In this document: positions 36,637 to 47,988 of the stretch, in pieces
Layout of the letters: every line of letters starts with the position of its first letter
Position numbering within the stretch: position 1 is the stretch's first letter
Assembly: GCA_002794735.1 (NCBI GenBank)
Contig: NBAZ01000010.1
Span: forward strand, 1,178,001 to 1,242,000
Length of the DNA stretch: 64,000 bases
DNA from: Pyrrhoderma lamaoense
Taxonomy: Eukaryota; Basidiomycota; Agaricomycetes; Hymenochaetales; Hymenochaetaceae
Reading direction: 5' to 3'
Program-made: the position numbers and the translations under genes
Notes under the pieces: generated by a model
What the model saw: only the letters and a program-made list of their open reading frames with translations
Told to the model about the DNA's origin: nothing
Database searches by the model: none

Positions 36637-36876
36637 GACACTAGATAGTTTTATCTACTAATGCAATTCATCTGTAGTAATATTACAACCTCAGCATTTG
36701 TAATCCTTAGTTCTCACAATCATGTGCACTTTATCCCAGGACAAAAATTTGAAAAGATCTAAAATCATACATGACTCAAGTATAATTGTTCATAGTTTCC
36801 CACAAGCCAACCTGATAAAATCGCCGAGAGCATAGAACTTGGCTTGTCGCGTTATCATCATCTGTGCGACTTCAAA

Positions 36877-39309
36877 ATGTCTGAGGATCATTCCGCAAAA
36901 AATCTTGATAGCGAAACCGCATCTTCTATGGACCAGGACGAATTGCAATTGGTGAAAATTTTACGCCGGACTGACACTGTCCAGGTTAACTAGGCAGGAT
37001 TATTGATGCTGAATTCATAAAGAATTTATTCTGGTAACGTCCGATTTCTCTGGTGGACACACTGGATATAACGGCTGCGGGTATCCAGTCGCTGTATCTC
37101 ATTGGCATCTTTGTCGAACTGTTTGTTTTGTGAACGTTCGGCTCTGCTTGCTCAATAAGATTATGCACTGGGTTGAGATAATACCGCTAGAACCTGAACA
37201 GCGCTCATACCTGCGTAGGGAAGCCCCCAGTGTCACCGACTAACTTACCCCTCTTTAGGGGCTCACTTCTATCATACTAACTTGCTTCTTCTCATATTGC
37301 ACAGCAAAACCTTGGTTATAAACAAGTAGGCTTTTAAATATGTTGGCTACTTCTTTTTTTTTTACTTAATTCTTTCTCTATGTAGCAATTGCATCGTACA
37401 TGGCATCAGGTCGAAAGTTTTGCCGCAAGTTTTTGTGCATTGAACTTTATAGGAGGCGTACGGTATGTCCCCTTCCCCCTTCGATAGCTCTTTGAAAGGA
37501 TCTAAACTTGTATGCAAGCTCTGCATTCTTCCTTGGCCTCCTTGCAGGCGGACCTGCTGCAATCTGGTGAATCAAAAAATGTCCCACTTTTTTCCAGAAA
37601 GACTTTTATTTCTCAACGGATGTGCATATAGGTCATCTTATCTTATCACACTTGTCTTCATGTGGATTACTGCCGCCGTTCTAGCCGAGATCTGCTCGGC
37701 TTTGCCTCTTAGTGGCTCCATTTACATATGGGCGGCGGAGAGTGCTGGTCCGAAATACGCTCGTTTTTCTGGTTTCATAGTAGCTTGGTGGACTTGTACT
37801 GCTTGGATGACCTTTGCCGCTGGAAATTGCCAAGTTCGTTTGTAAAAATACTTGTGTTAGTGGCGATCTTATACTAATGTTTCTTCGCAGACTACGGCGA
37901 ATCACATTGTCTCCTTACTTGCGGTTTTTGATGTTGACTTTCCTGGCGGCACTTTCAATGACAACATTAAATGGCGTGCATTCATCTGGGCTATCTCCGA
38001 AGGCTTACTACTGGTGTCCATCGCCATTAATTACTTACCCCGAGAGTATACTCTATGGTCTTCAAGATCTCGATGTTTATAATGATGGCGGACTTCCTCC
38101 TTTGTCTCATTTGGCTTCCTATAGGGGTTTCAAAGACCTATGGGTTTAGGTCAGCAAAAGACGTCTTCACGATGACCTGTGGGTTCAATAATTGGATTAA
38201 TTTGACAAAATCATATTTAACATAATACAGATAATGGGACTGGTGCTCCCGCGGGTTGGAATTGGATTTTATCTTTGTACGTCCGTCTACACTTGTACTA
38301 ATGTCGCTGGTATTTACTGCTTGAAAGCTTGTTTACCGCTGGTACTTTAACGGGTTTTGATGCTTCTGGGCATATTGCAGAAGAAACTAAAAATGCAAAG
38401 TGAATATCTATCACTTTATTTTGAGAGTAATTCATTGACATGCTTTCTAGAGTTGTTGCTGCTCGTGGAATCTTGAGTAGTGCAATCGCAACAGGCATTT
38501 TTGGTTTTGTTACTGCTATATTATTCTTGTTCTGTACTCCAGATCTTGAAACCCTATTCTCTTTGGAAGCGCCCCAGCCTTTTGTTCAGATATATGCAAT
38601 GGCTCTTGGAAAGGGTGGGAGTGTGGTTATGACTATAATCGCTTCTATCGGTCTTATTATGGTAACAACAAGCATATTATCTATGTTATGTGTTTCTGAT
38701 TAAGAATCTAGAACACTAGTATTGCGATTGTAGCGGCATCTCGTTTGATATTTGCTATTGCTAGGGATGGTGTGCTGCCCTTTTCTGGCTGGATTGGTCA
38801 AGTAACGCAAGATGGTCAACCGCGCCATGCAGTTACTGTTATGTTTATATTTGGTGCAACCCTATTATGCACTATCCTTCCTAGCCAAGTCGCATTTACA
38901 TCTCTAATTTCGGCGGGTGGCGTCCCAACAATTGCCGCATACGGACTCATAGCGCTTCTTCGTTTGTCTCTGACTCCAAACCATTTCAGGTCCTCGTACT
39001 TCTATTTAGGACGTTTTGCGAAGCCTTTTTACGTTGCAGCGGCATTGTTCAATGGTTTGGTCTTCGCAGTCATGATATCTCCATTTTATTTCCCAGTTGC
39101 TGCAGACACCTTCAACTTTGTGTGTGAATTCTATGATATATATTCTTATCCAGAACTAATTACTCGCTAGGCTTGCGTTATTTTCGGTGCCGCCACTATA
39201 GCTGGTATCATAAGCTATTTTGTCATTCCAGAAGACAAATGGCTCTCTCGTGACAAAATCATGAAAGCCCTGCAAACTGCAGACGCTCCCAGAACCACTG
39301 AAGAGTAGT
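36877..39309 (+). CDS. Amino acid/GABA permease (APC superfamily) with apparent frameshift
   Basis: Polytopic transporter of the fungal GABA/choline/amino-acid permease family. The first exon probably ends at 36951 (MSEDHSAKNL...DELQL) and joins at 37305 to QNLGYKQQLHRTW. Then follow FAASFCALNFIGGV, FFLGLLAGGPAAIW, LAEICSALPLSGSIYIWAAESAGPKYARFSGF and later TGFDASGHIAEETKNAK and SRLIFAIARDGVLPFSGW. The last exon ends in a soluble tail (stop 39307-39309). At 38038-38041 the frame breaks. The exon reads NYLPRE then meets a stop, while one extra C in the CCCC run would give LPPRVYSMVFKISM and restore the conserved helix. So the copy is either a fresh pseudogene or contains a sequence error. Intron 1 is about 350 nt, unlike the usual 50-70. 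Confidence 0.85.
37061..37089. repeat. Inverted repeat inside the long permease intron 1
   Basis: Arms ACTGGATA and TATCCAGT around a 13-nt loop. A second stem (CCCCT-cttt-AGGGG, 37248-37261) sits just before the likely branch-point sequence ACTAAC (37277-37282). Both could form in the intron RNA. Confidence 0.55.
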
Positions 39310-39399
39310 GAAGTCCTAGTGGTCAGTTGAGATAGTCACAGGGGAACATGGGGTAATAGATGGCTAGATCCCTGGCTCGAAGAATTAAATAGATATAAT

Positions 39400-41726
39400 T
39401 CAGTATTTTGATAGACCAACGGAGCCCTGACAAGCCCCTTCTACATCGGAAATCTGTTTATCTGTATAAGAATTACTGCTACTTTAAATTGACAGAGACA
39501 AACTCACTTCTTTTGGAGCTTCTACACTTAATACAACAGGATGATCACGCTTCACCAATACTTCATCCTGTAGAACGAGTTAACGGTTGAAGATGAGTTA
39601 GAAGTACCGGTCTACTTGCTTCAATACGTATCCCTATATTATGGAAAAGAGAAGGGAACCTTGAAGATGGTGGAACATATATTCCTAAATTCCATCAATC
39701 ACCATTAATCCTAATGAAATAAATTGTGCCCCAGTTCACGCTCACCGGGCTCAATAGTTATTACCATTCCCTCTTTCAGCCTAAAACGAAAATTAAACGA
39801 GCTGATGATAAGGTTTTAGAGAGGCTTACGGTTCACTTCTAGAAAAGAATTGCGACTCATGTAAGTCTATCACCAAGGGCATAAGTTCCGATGCGAGAAA
39901 GCCACTAAAACCATAATGACTTGCCTATTCCAACAGGGTGACTCAAATAGTGTGGGTATAAGATGCGTTCAAGGTCCCCTGGTGAGAGCATGAATCCAAG
40001 TTGATTGAGTTCCCTTCTTAATAAGGTACATGAATTCCTATGAAGTGCGTCAAGACTTAGTTGTTTGGCTTCTGTGCATTGCGATATCAACTCTTTCTGA
40101 GCCGACAGAACGGCTGAGTAGAGATCACGCTGAGCCGGAGTAAAAGTTCCATTTGCCGGAAATGTGCGAGCTGCATTTGTTTATTAGTGACTATGAAATT
40201 TCTATCAGAGATTATTTTTCTCACTGATATCTGACGCATATCCACTAGAAGAAAGGGGTGAGTTACAAGCCTGAGTTTAAAATGCCGAAGACATACTTGT
40301 ATTCACATCCGGCGTCTATTAGTACTAATTCTTCATTACGCACTCTCTGGTCGTTTGATGTATAGTGGATGATCAAAGCATTCGCTCTAGCATGGTGGTA
40401 TCGATATGTGGCATCAGAGGTAAACTATGAGGTTGTAACTTACCCTGAAGCAACAACAGGAACGTATGCAGGCCTTTGAGACCCCTCCAGTGCACAAATA
40501 TATTCAAAATGAGCTGCAAGTGCGTACTCCGACATACCAGGTTCAGCAAAACGCATTGTCTATTGAATTTGTTTCAGTAAGACTTTGTTCTTCGACTTCG
40601 TATATTTCGAGTTATACTTTGGCATGTGCCTTCCCGCTTATTTGGGCAGCTTGACGCATAATCTGCTGCTCCGCCTCACTTTTTATTGCTCTCATTTTAC
40701 CCACTTCGGATGCAAGGTTTCGACGTCTTGTTTGAGGTAATGAGTTCAATATTTTCTCAAAATCTGATTGTTCAGTCAATGAGGAGAGGTATTGGAGCAT
40801 ATTGCGATGTGAGCGGGAACGTCGGGAGGATGATGGTCCATCTACATATACGTATGAATACTTTGAAATGACAGCTTTAGTCACTGATGGTAGCTGGTCA
40901 ATTGACTTCACGTCATCCACACCAAAAACAGTAGCAGCGGAGTCAAAGTCTGTTCTAGATCGTTTTCAATATAGAGAAAATAGTATGTATTTAGTGGCCG
41001 GTATATACCTTGATCCCTCCCACTGTTCCCTGACAGCATCCTTTCCCCTACAGAATAGTGTTGTTCTATGTGTCGAGCCCGTTTTCTCTTCCGCAAAAAA
41101 TTAGTAAAACCAGACCTATCCATGCATAAGATACATACCAATGATAATTGCGGTTTCCTGTTCTTGACATCCAGTCAGATACCAGAAATCAGATGCCTGG
41201 CGAAATTTATAACTTGATAATTATTTAGCCAATAGAACAGTCTAGGCCTGGGGAAACACACAATATTTCTTGATTAAAGAGATAAGTATTCCTCAGTGAG
41301 TATAAATGTGCGGGTATTACAGGAGTTTACTCACCTCCACTCATGTATTTTATTGGTCCGGCTGTTGATATGACCTGGCAAACTTTCAGCTTTGCAGGAA
41401 ACCCCTAGAATGACCTGACGTACCACGCTCGAGTCTGGAAGGGAATCAATGAGTTGTTTTCTTCGAGATTTATATTCGGTCAGTTGGATCCCTGGTGTTA
41501 CCTCATTTTGTCTGACTGAAAGCATAGTCTATAATCAAATAGGTATAACACTGTAAGCAGGCGTTTACGGACCAAGGTCAGGATGCGAAGGAAAGAAAGG
41601 TTGGCCGAATGGAGATGGTTTGCTGAAGTTAGCTGAGGTCAATTCACTTGCACAACGACGAAAGGCCGCGCTTCTAACTCCAGGGATTTGGTTGATACGA
41701 AACGGTCTTGCTAAGAGACGAAACAT
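39400..41726 (-). CDS. ICP55: Mitochondrial intermediate-cleaving aminopeptidase (aminopeptidase P/ICP55 type)
   Basis: Metallopeptidase that trims one residue from mitochondrial precursors after MPP cleavage. The ATG at 41726 opens a basic presequence (MFRLLARPFRINQIPGVRSA), then HPDLVRQNEVTPGIQLTEY joins in phase. The N-terminal domain has ISTAGPIKYMSG and FRQASDFWYLTGCQEQETA. The pita-bread domain keeps its metal ligands: LVLIDAGCEYNGYASDITRTFP (two Asp), HPVGIDLHES (His), VITIEPG and the final ISDVEG. Two introns use GC donors (39924-39923 and 39619-39618, both GCAAGT). A small 20-nt exon encodes GYASDI. The stop TGA is at 39400-39402. The divergent 172-bp promoter is shared with the epoxide hydrolase. 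Confidence 0.93.
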
Positions 41727-41898
41727 ACAGAGGAGAAACTTGGGGACGCAGTTAGTGAGCAGAGATTGAAAGAATGTGCATCATGGTAATTTTGAGGACA
41801 TGTGACTGTGAGAACCCCGCCATGGTTTATAACGGAACTTTTACAGTATTCCAGATCAAATTCAGCAAATTCGTTTTAGCACCAGATTCACCCAATAC

Positions 41899-43524
41899 AT
41901 GTCTCTTTATCCCTCGATCTTTCTTGCAATTCTCTCGTACCTTATATTAGTACAGGGACTCGATGTTGTGACTACACCTGATGAGCTTGCATTGCTCAGC
42001 CTCCCAAAAAAAATAGCGAAATGTCACGCCAAGAACCGAAAGGAGAATGTTGATGTGCTTCTTCACATACGTATGTCAATAATGATCATTGTACTACTGT
42101 ATTCACTTAAGTATATAACCACTCGAAAGACTATGTTGAAGTGAATCCATCGGCATCGACAACGTTAATCATGGTTCACGGCTGGCCCGGACTCTGGTCA
42201 AATTGGTTGCATCAAATATATGCCCTTCAAGTAGCATAGATCTTCTTGAATCCAGTTCACGTACAATTAACTACTTATACAGAACGATTACCACATTATA
42301 GCTCTTGATCAGCGTGGTTTTGGCTCTTCTACTCATCCAGGTGATGTTCAGTCGTCAGGGACTATGGCTGATCTCGTTGGCGATCTCGTCTGTGTCCTTA
42401 ATGATGCAGGTGTTGATTCTGCTATATGCGTTGGGTGCATAAGTTTTTTAGTATCTTGTCAATAAAGTCGATAATAATCATGCAATTATAGGCATGACTG
42501 GGGTGCACAGGTTTGCTGGGAAGCTGGACGCTTGCGTCCAGATGTATTCAAAGCCATTGCAGCAGCCGTCGTTCCTGTGAGTCTTGGTTCCTTCTCTTGG
42601 ATAATCCACCCTCTATCTTTTTGGCTTACTCAATATACTCGTTAGTATATGAGTGCTGCTGGCCCTTTCACACCAATCAAAGACTTTGTGACTCTTTTAC
42701 CTCGCCTAGGATATCAAATATACTTTTCCGAGAGAACAAGAGAAGCCATCGCGGAACTGAATGGAGATATCCGAAGGTCCTTACGCTCCGTCTATCGTAG
42801 CGTAAGTGACCCACCCCCAAATGAGTTTCTTCTATCAACAATCTCGTTACTCGAAGCCTACGGTACAAATCAGGAAGTTAGTGAAGCTCAGATCAGGGCT
42901 ATCAATTGTTCACTAATTTATATATGGGGTGAAATAAAAAGATCAATAATATCCCATACATGTCTACAGAGGAAGAGAATTATCTCGTCGAACAGTATTC
43001 TATACAGGGCTTTGAAAATTGTAAGTCCTTGATCTGTTGCACCTACTCTGCCTCTTCAGCTACTGTAACATCCTAAAACTCCTTTCAGCTCTAGAATTCT
43101 ATACACATGATGTGAGTCTTCCGAAAACTAGTCTTAGTAGCCGCCAATACTTAAATAATAGAAAAGAATCGACTTCTTTACTGGAAGCTCGCGCATACCC
43201 AGGGAAACTATACAATCACACAGCCTGCTCTTGCAATATATCCGACAGAGGATCCAGTGGCAGATTGGGTTCTAGTTTCCAAAATGCTGCAAATAGAGAA
43301 GTATGTTCCAAACTTAGTTGTTGAGGTACGTGCTCGCTGTCCACAGTGGCTAGTATGACATCCCATATCTAATATCATCTCAGACCATATCGGCGGCCCA
43401 TTGGGTGCAACTTGAAAGACCAGGAGAATTCAATGAAGCTCTCAAGAAATGGTTAAATGGGCTACCAAATCTAGCGCGATCTACGGAAGACAAGGAATGG
43501 GGTCATATTGAGGACGAGTTGTAA
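41899..43524 (+). CDS. Epoxide hydrolase, alpha/beta-hydrolase fold, secreted or membrane-anchored
   Basis: Hydrolyses epoxides to diols through an aspartate ester intermediate. The N-terminus MSLYPSIFLAILSYLILVQG is a signal peptide or anchor. Exons then give LIMVHGWPGLWSNW (oxyanion HGxP), DQRGFGSSTHPG, and VGHDWGAQVCWEAG in which Asp of HDWG is the nucleophile. A lid region follows (PFTPIKDFVTLLPRLGYQIYFSE, with Tyr candidates), then GNYTITQPALAIYPTEDPVAD (likely charge-relay acid) and AAHWVQLERP (catalytic His). The stop is at 43522-43524. The junction after FYTHD is best made at the acceptor giving NRLLYWKLAHTQGNYTI. The physiological substrate is unknown. Confidence 0.92.
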
Positions 43525-43646
43525 GAAATTGTAGTAAGTATTATTCGCATTTGATAGCAAATTCATAGGCCTACTAATACATCTATATTATAGTATGTGA
43601 AGGTATACGAAGAAAATAATAGTATTGCACCAGAAATGTAAAATAA

Positions 43647-45062
43647 TTATAGTCCTTTCCGAAATCCGAATTTATTCCAGAGCAAACTCAACTCGCAGCA
43701 CTGCGACCCATGAGTTTCTTGATCATTCATGGTAAGCTTGCTAAAGCTCTTATACTCTTGACCCGCTCTTCTCGCCGCCTTCCTTTTCTCGAATACTGTC
43801 TGTTCCTTGTCATCTTTGACCTCTGCTTGTCTTGCCTCAGATTCGATTTCTTCTAATGGCATGAGTAAGCTATAATGAGTGAATGGCGTATAATCTGGGA
43901 GGAGAGTACTCCGTTTTGAGCTAAAACCTGAGGACTGTCCTGGTTCTGAAAATGAGGATGATTTGCACTTCATATTCTCTTCATTCTCCCGTAAAAGCTC
44001 GGCGACAAAAGCCTTTTCGAATGCAGTACTTGGAAGTATCCTCCCTGTTTCCAAGGCGCTGAGCCTTGCCTGAGAAGCACGTTTATGTGTTGCGAGCCAA
44101 GCGCGCATTTGGGCGGACTCACGTCGTTTCTTAATGAAATCTGGGTCATTCAGCGCCTCGTTTGAGATACGAGCTTTAGTCTGTTCCAGGACCTGCTGAA
44201 CATTCATAGCCCAATTGTCCTCCCTTTGGGACATCCTACTTTCAGAGGTGTGTACATCATGAGATTTGCGTTCTATCTGCGATGAGCCCTGAGGAGGTAG
44301 TACATGTACTTGATTTGTTTCCTTGGTGATATCTATAACGGGAAGCGTCTTCATAGTATTCACACTGGGACGGGGTTTTGTAATCTGTTTCTCCCTAGTT
44401 CTCTGTTTGGCCACTTCTTGATCGGTATGTGTCGCGGCTTTCTTCTCTAACAACTTTGCAGCTCTATTCCGCTCCTCAATGACTTTTGGGTCTTGGTGAG
44501 TCTCGGAAGCAGGGTCTTGGGTATTGACTAATCGAAAAGCACCAGCAAACTCATCCTGGAGAGCTGGTCCCCAGACACTTGTTAGGAATTGGTTGAACTT
44601 GTACCTGCGGTTTCGCAGGCGTTCTTCTTCTTGAATTGTACTCAGAGTACTGACTCTACTTGATCTTTGTCTTAGAGGTGGAGCTCTAGAATCATTTGCT
44701 TTCACATCTTGCACTTTGAGATCAACCTCTATGGGTTTTGTGTTGCGCTTGTTCTTCACTGCCGGAGTGTCTTCTTTGAAAGTGACCTGAGAACCAGTAG
44801 AAGCTGGAGCCCCAGGCCCAATCTTTAGAGGCGAGACACCATGATTTCGCGATGAACGTTTCATATGGTCTGATAATCTTCGGTCATAGCTAGGTGTTTC
44901 CAATGTTTGCCTTTTTTCTTTCCTTGGCCGATCAGACGTTGTACCGGAGTTATTTGTGGCTGAAAGAGGTGGCTTGCGATAACTGAGATGTGAATTGTTT
45001 GTCGCTGTATGCGGCTGGAACGCTGAAATTGCACCGGGATGACTAGCCACTTGAAGACTCAT
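43647..45062 (-). CDS. Hypothetical basic, mostly disordered protein
   Basis: A single 471-codon frame without introns, ATG at 45062. I do not recognise it. The first 150 residues are Ser/Pro/Lys-rich and look disordered. A possible folded segment is RYKFNQFLTSVWGPALQDEFAGAFRLV (coded near 44530-44620), followed by Lys/Glu-rich stretches with predicted helices (RNRAAKLLEKKAATHTDQEV; WAMNVQQVLEQTKARISNEAL; RRESAQMRAWLATHKRASQARLSALETG). The C-terminus ends with two Cys (SQCCELSLLW). Codon use and length without stops argue that it is real. It converges with the epoxide hydrolase at a gap of 122 bp. Nothing in the context gives a role. Confidence 0.7.
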   Translation of the reverse strand: MSLQVASHPGAISAFQPHTATNNSHLSYRKPPLSATNNSGTTSDRPRKEKRQTLETPSYDRRLSDHMKRSSRNHGVSPLKIGPGAPASTGSQVTFKEDTPAVKNKRNTKPIEVDLKVQDVKANDSRAPPLRQRSSRVSTLSTIQEEERLRNRRYKFNQFLTSVWGPALQDEFAGAFRLVNTQDPASETHQDPKVIEERNRAAKLLEKKAATHTDQEVAKQRTREKQITKPRPSVNTMKTLPVIDITKETNQVHVLPPQGSSQIERKSHDVHTSESRMSQREDNWAMNVQQVLEQTKARISNEALNDPDFIKKRRESAQMRAWLATHKRASQARLSALETGRILPSTAFEKAFVAELLRENEENMKCKSSSFSEPGQSSGFSSKRSTLLPDYTPFTHYSLLMPLEEIESEARQAEVKDDKEQTVFEKRKAARRAGQEYKSFSKLTMNDQETHGSQCCELSLLWNKFGFRKGL

Positions 45063-45547
45063 AGCAGGAAGACGAGAGCTACTGTGTTGCTTGCTTTCTG
45101 TCTGTCCTTTTGGGCACCAAGTTCAGGATATGGGTCGCAAGTGCCACAAGGGCAGGAACATTTAGAGATTATATCGTTTACTGGCGTTAAGTTTGCTTAA
45201 TTACGTTTTCGTCGATAAACCCGGTTTTGAGTACAGGCTGCCGTCTCTTATAAGCATTTACTTTGCATATACCAATATAGAGCAGTGCTTATCCGGCCGC
45301 AAGTACAGATACTTATGGCGACAGTAGTGCTGTAATTTTACCTTATCTTGAATCAAGTTTTATTATAAAATTAGTCATAGTGGGTACATAAACAGTTAGT
45401 CCCAAAATAATGAGGAGAGACCATTGAGAGAATGCGTGAGCCAAGGAGGGAAGGATCAATGATGACATATCGTAAGGTATACAAGATAAAGTATGATAGC
45501 AGTAGGACACAAGTTGGTAAACTAAAAATCACAAGACATGGCATACA
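45063..45547. other. Intergenic spacer, no gene seen
   Basis: Promoter of the hypothetical gene (minus strand) and 3' region of the F-box-like gene. AT-rich, no motif or repeat noted. Confidence 0.5.
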
Positions 45548-46864
45548 CTAATTTGAGTTCCAAGAGGTGCGAGAGAGGCGAGTGAGGAATTTCTTTCGAA
45601 TTTGGATCGCTTGATCCCACACGCTCAGTCCTCCAGATGCCTCGTTCTCCCAGTCACGCCGGGGTACATCCCAGTCTCTGGTGCCGTCATCGCGAGTTGC
45701 GACGACAACGTATAACCGTGGATCACGAGCCATAGCACGTACGGCCCAGCCCTTGAGCGTCAAGTCATCGAACTTCCAATAACGAGGGTTGAGTGTTAGT
45801 ACAACCATTCTCAGCTGAGGTCGGGCAAGGATGAAGTCAAGACGGGCAAATGACGACACATCCTCTGCTTCTGGCTCCGAGGAGCGCAGGTCAAACAAAG
45901 GAAGACAGATATGGGTAAGATTTGGTGTGAAATCGAAGGGTACTAAAGTACGTAGAATTGTATGAGTATGGAAAAGGGAATGAGGAAATAGTGAGGACTA
46001 ACTATAATTTGAGAGACATAGATTCAAAAGTCGTAGATGCGTTATATTCTTTAAGAAGGCTCTTCCTCCCTCATTCGACGTTAGTGGAGCCCATCGATGT
46101 GGATGACACTGGCCTAATACAGTAAATGAACGACATATAGGTCTGAGTGATAGACCTAAACTAGAATTCTCTGGAGTATCGATAAGCGCCGGAGCTTGAT
46201 CGAACCAACAGGTTGACCGAGTAATTGTGGCGTATGCCTCCAGTCGAATGGCCAATTGTGTTAGACGCGGACAGGAGTCGAGAGAATATGGAGCGAGACT
46301 AGGCTCGACGTCTAGCCAGAGAGCACGAACATATTTCAAAGGGGATATCAACCTTGTCTGGTATATATCTGATAATATGATATCGTGGAAGGATAGGGGA
46401 ACTGCCCGGATCGGGTGATGCTGCTGCACGGCGCAATCCGTTGATACCTTTCCTGCCGACGAAGGTATATCACAGATGATTGTATTGTATAGGCTAGGAA
46501 GAACAACAGAACGGATCCATGAAGCAACTTGGCATAGAGCTACGGCGGTTCGGCGATGAGTACAAGCGAGTTCGACGATGTAGAATATGAGCTCAACGGG
46601 GAGCACGAGTTCATTACAGAAGTTGTGTGAACTAATTGGAGAGGAGATAGATTGGTTGTCGAAATCAGAACCGTAGCTGCTGGAATCAGAACGTTCGTGG
46701 ATGAGGAGGGGAGGGAAAGGAAGTTTTGGTAGCGGGAGGGACTGTTTATGGGGCTGAGTAGCATCTACATGAAAGACAAAGAAGAGGAAGAGAGAAATGG
46801 AAACGGAGAGAGTCTGTGTATGCTGCAGAACACGAGGCGTAGACAAAAATGGTTTCCTTATCAT
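45548..46864 (-). CDS. F-box-like/LRR-type fungal protein
   Basis: Two exons (46864 to about 46008, then about 45944-45548; the junction codon is Ile in SNYIPFDF). After a Ser-rich leader the protein reads CNELVLPVELIFYIVELACTHRRTAVALCQVASWIRSVVLPSLY. This matches the short F-box-like pattern of basidiomycete proteins (LPxEL...A..L...S...R....P.LY). Leucine-rich segments follow (RALWLDVEP, RLTQLAIRLEAY, THLRLLNLCLS, RMVVLTLNPRYW). It may be an SCF substrate adaptor, by inference only. The first 35 residues include a hydrophobic stretch (LSVSISLFLFFVFHV), so the true start could be further in. The ATG lies only about 90-100 bp after the dUTPase stop on the same strand. Confidence 0.7.
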
Positions 46865-46953
46865 TTTCTTATTTTTATGTACACATACATGCTCCCTTTC
46901 AAATTTCTATATATATCCTATCTCTTTCCCCATTTATACATCGTGCCCATCAC

Positions 46954-47731
46954 TCAATTGCTCAATGTCTGGTGCCCTCCCGTAGACCCAAAGCCCCAGC
47001 ACCACGCGACGTCTCGTCAAGGCTCTAGATATTCAGTTTGATTAAATGCAATAAAATAAATTATAATCGGTTGAGCCATCTTACATCTACTTCAATGACG
47101 TCGGGCGTCTCAATCTTTTCAATGATTAGCTGAGCAATGCGGTCGCCTTCTTGGACTACAATACAACATATCACAACGTGTTGGAGGCATGAGTCTGAGA
47201 AGCACTGATGACACAAGGAATACGTACTGTTGAAATCTTGTTCAGAAAAGTTAAAGAGAAGAATAAAGACTGTCCCCCGGTAGTCTGAGTCGATGACACC
47301 AGCCCCAGTATCAATCATATTTTTTGATGCTAGTAGAAGAACATCAGTATATGCATCAGATAAGAAGTTGATAAACGCATATACCCAGTCCACTGCGGGG
47401 TGCAACACGTCCGTAGCAGCCTTGCGGAACGGCAATTGAAAGTTGGGTGTCGACTAGTGCTTTTCCCCTAGCAGGAATAACTTTCTCCTCCGCACTTTAA
47501 GTTGGACATATTCAGAGAGGAGCAACAACAACAGCAGCAACAGAGAAAAAAGTCTGACCTATAAAGATCATATCCAGCCGCAAAAGGTGACCCTCGGGTT
47601 GGTAGTCTAGCTTTGTCGGAGAGGCGTTTTATGAGTAATTGAGAGCGTGGTGGGGGCGCCGCTGAGTCTTCAAGTTTGCGTTTCTTTTCTGGAACGCCCT
47701 CCGGGATGACATTAACAGTATCTGAGGTCAT
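46954..47731 (-). CDS. DUT1: dUTPase (trimeric dUTP diphosphatase) with apparent frameshift in motif V
   Basis: Hydrolyses dUTP to dUMP and PPi, keeping uracil out of DNA and feeding dTMP synthesis. The ATG at 47731 gives [12 protein letters not shown], then motif [19 protein letters not shown] over the first intron. Motif II is GRVAPRSGL, motif [12 protein letters not shown] and motif [20 protein letters not shown]. After VIEVD the last intron joins to [10 protein letters not shown]. The sequence then departs from the Gly-rich motif V that closes the active site. One extra G in the GGGG run (cccc at 46994-46997 on +) would give RGAGGFGSTGG and a stop at 46954-46956; as written the stop is at 46962-46964. 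The promoter is shared with the gene at 47989 and carries an MluI box. Confidence 0.9.
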
Positions 47732-47798
47732 TTTGAGCACGAGAAGCAGGTGTAAATATGAGTGTAAAATTAGAAGATACGCCTTACACGCGCCAAAA

Positions 47799-47810
47799 GG
47801 TACGCGTACC
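47799..47810. promoter_or_regulatory. MluI cell-cycle box within a 12-bp palindrome
   Basis: GGTACGCGTACC is a perfect palindrome with ACGCGT at its centre (47802-47807). A nearby GCGCCAAAA (47790-47798) reads TTTTGGCGC on the other strand, E2F/MBF-like. It lies 68-79 bp upstream of the dUTPase ATG and about 180 bp upstream of the divergent ATG at 47989. dUTP metabolism genes are classic G1/S targets. Confidence 0.6.
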
Positions 47811-47988
47811 GGACGTGACGGGGCGTGGTTGTCACAAGTACAAAGACTCAGCCCTGCTCCCTGGGCCTTCGCCTTTGTGTCATTTCTTTGTTACAACATC
47901 GGGGCCATTCACATGTATATCTAGGAAACAGCTACATCACTGGTGGCCTTTTAAAGGCTTCGCTGGTGCTGACATCGTCCTGAGTCGT

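Noticed and set aside
47732..47740. GTG start three codons upstream in dUTPase
   Set aside because: Nuclear fungal genes start at ATG; the ATG at 47731 is in good position.
47758..47988. N-terminal extension of the SQ/TQ protein from an ATG at 47758
   Set aside because: It would run through the MCB-bearing promoter and adds a low-quality, Cys/His/Pro-rich segment unlike the rest of the protein.
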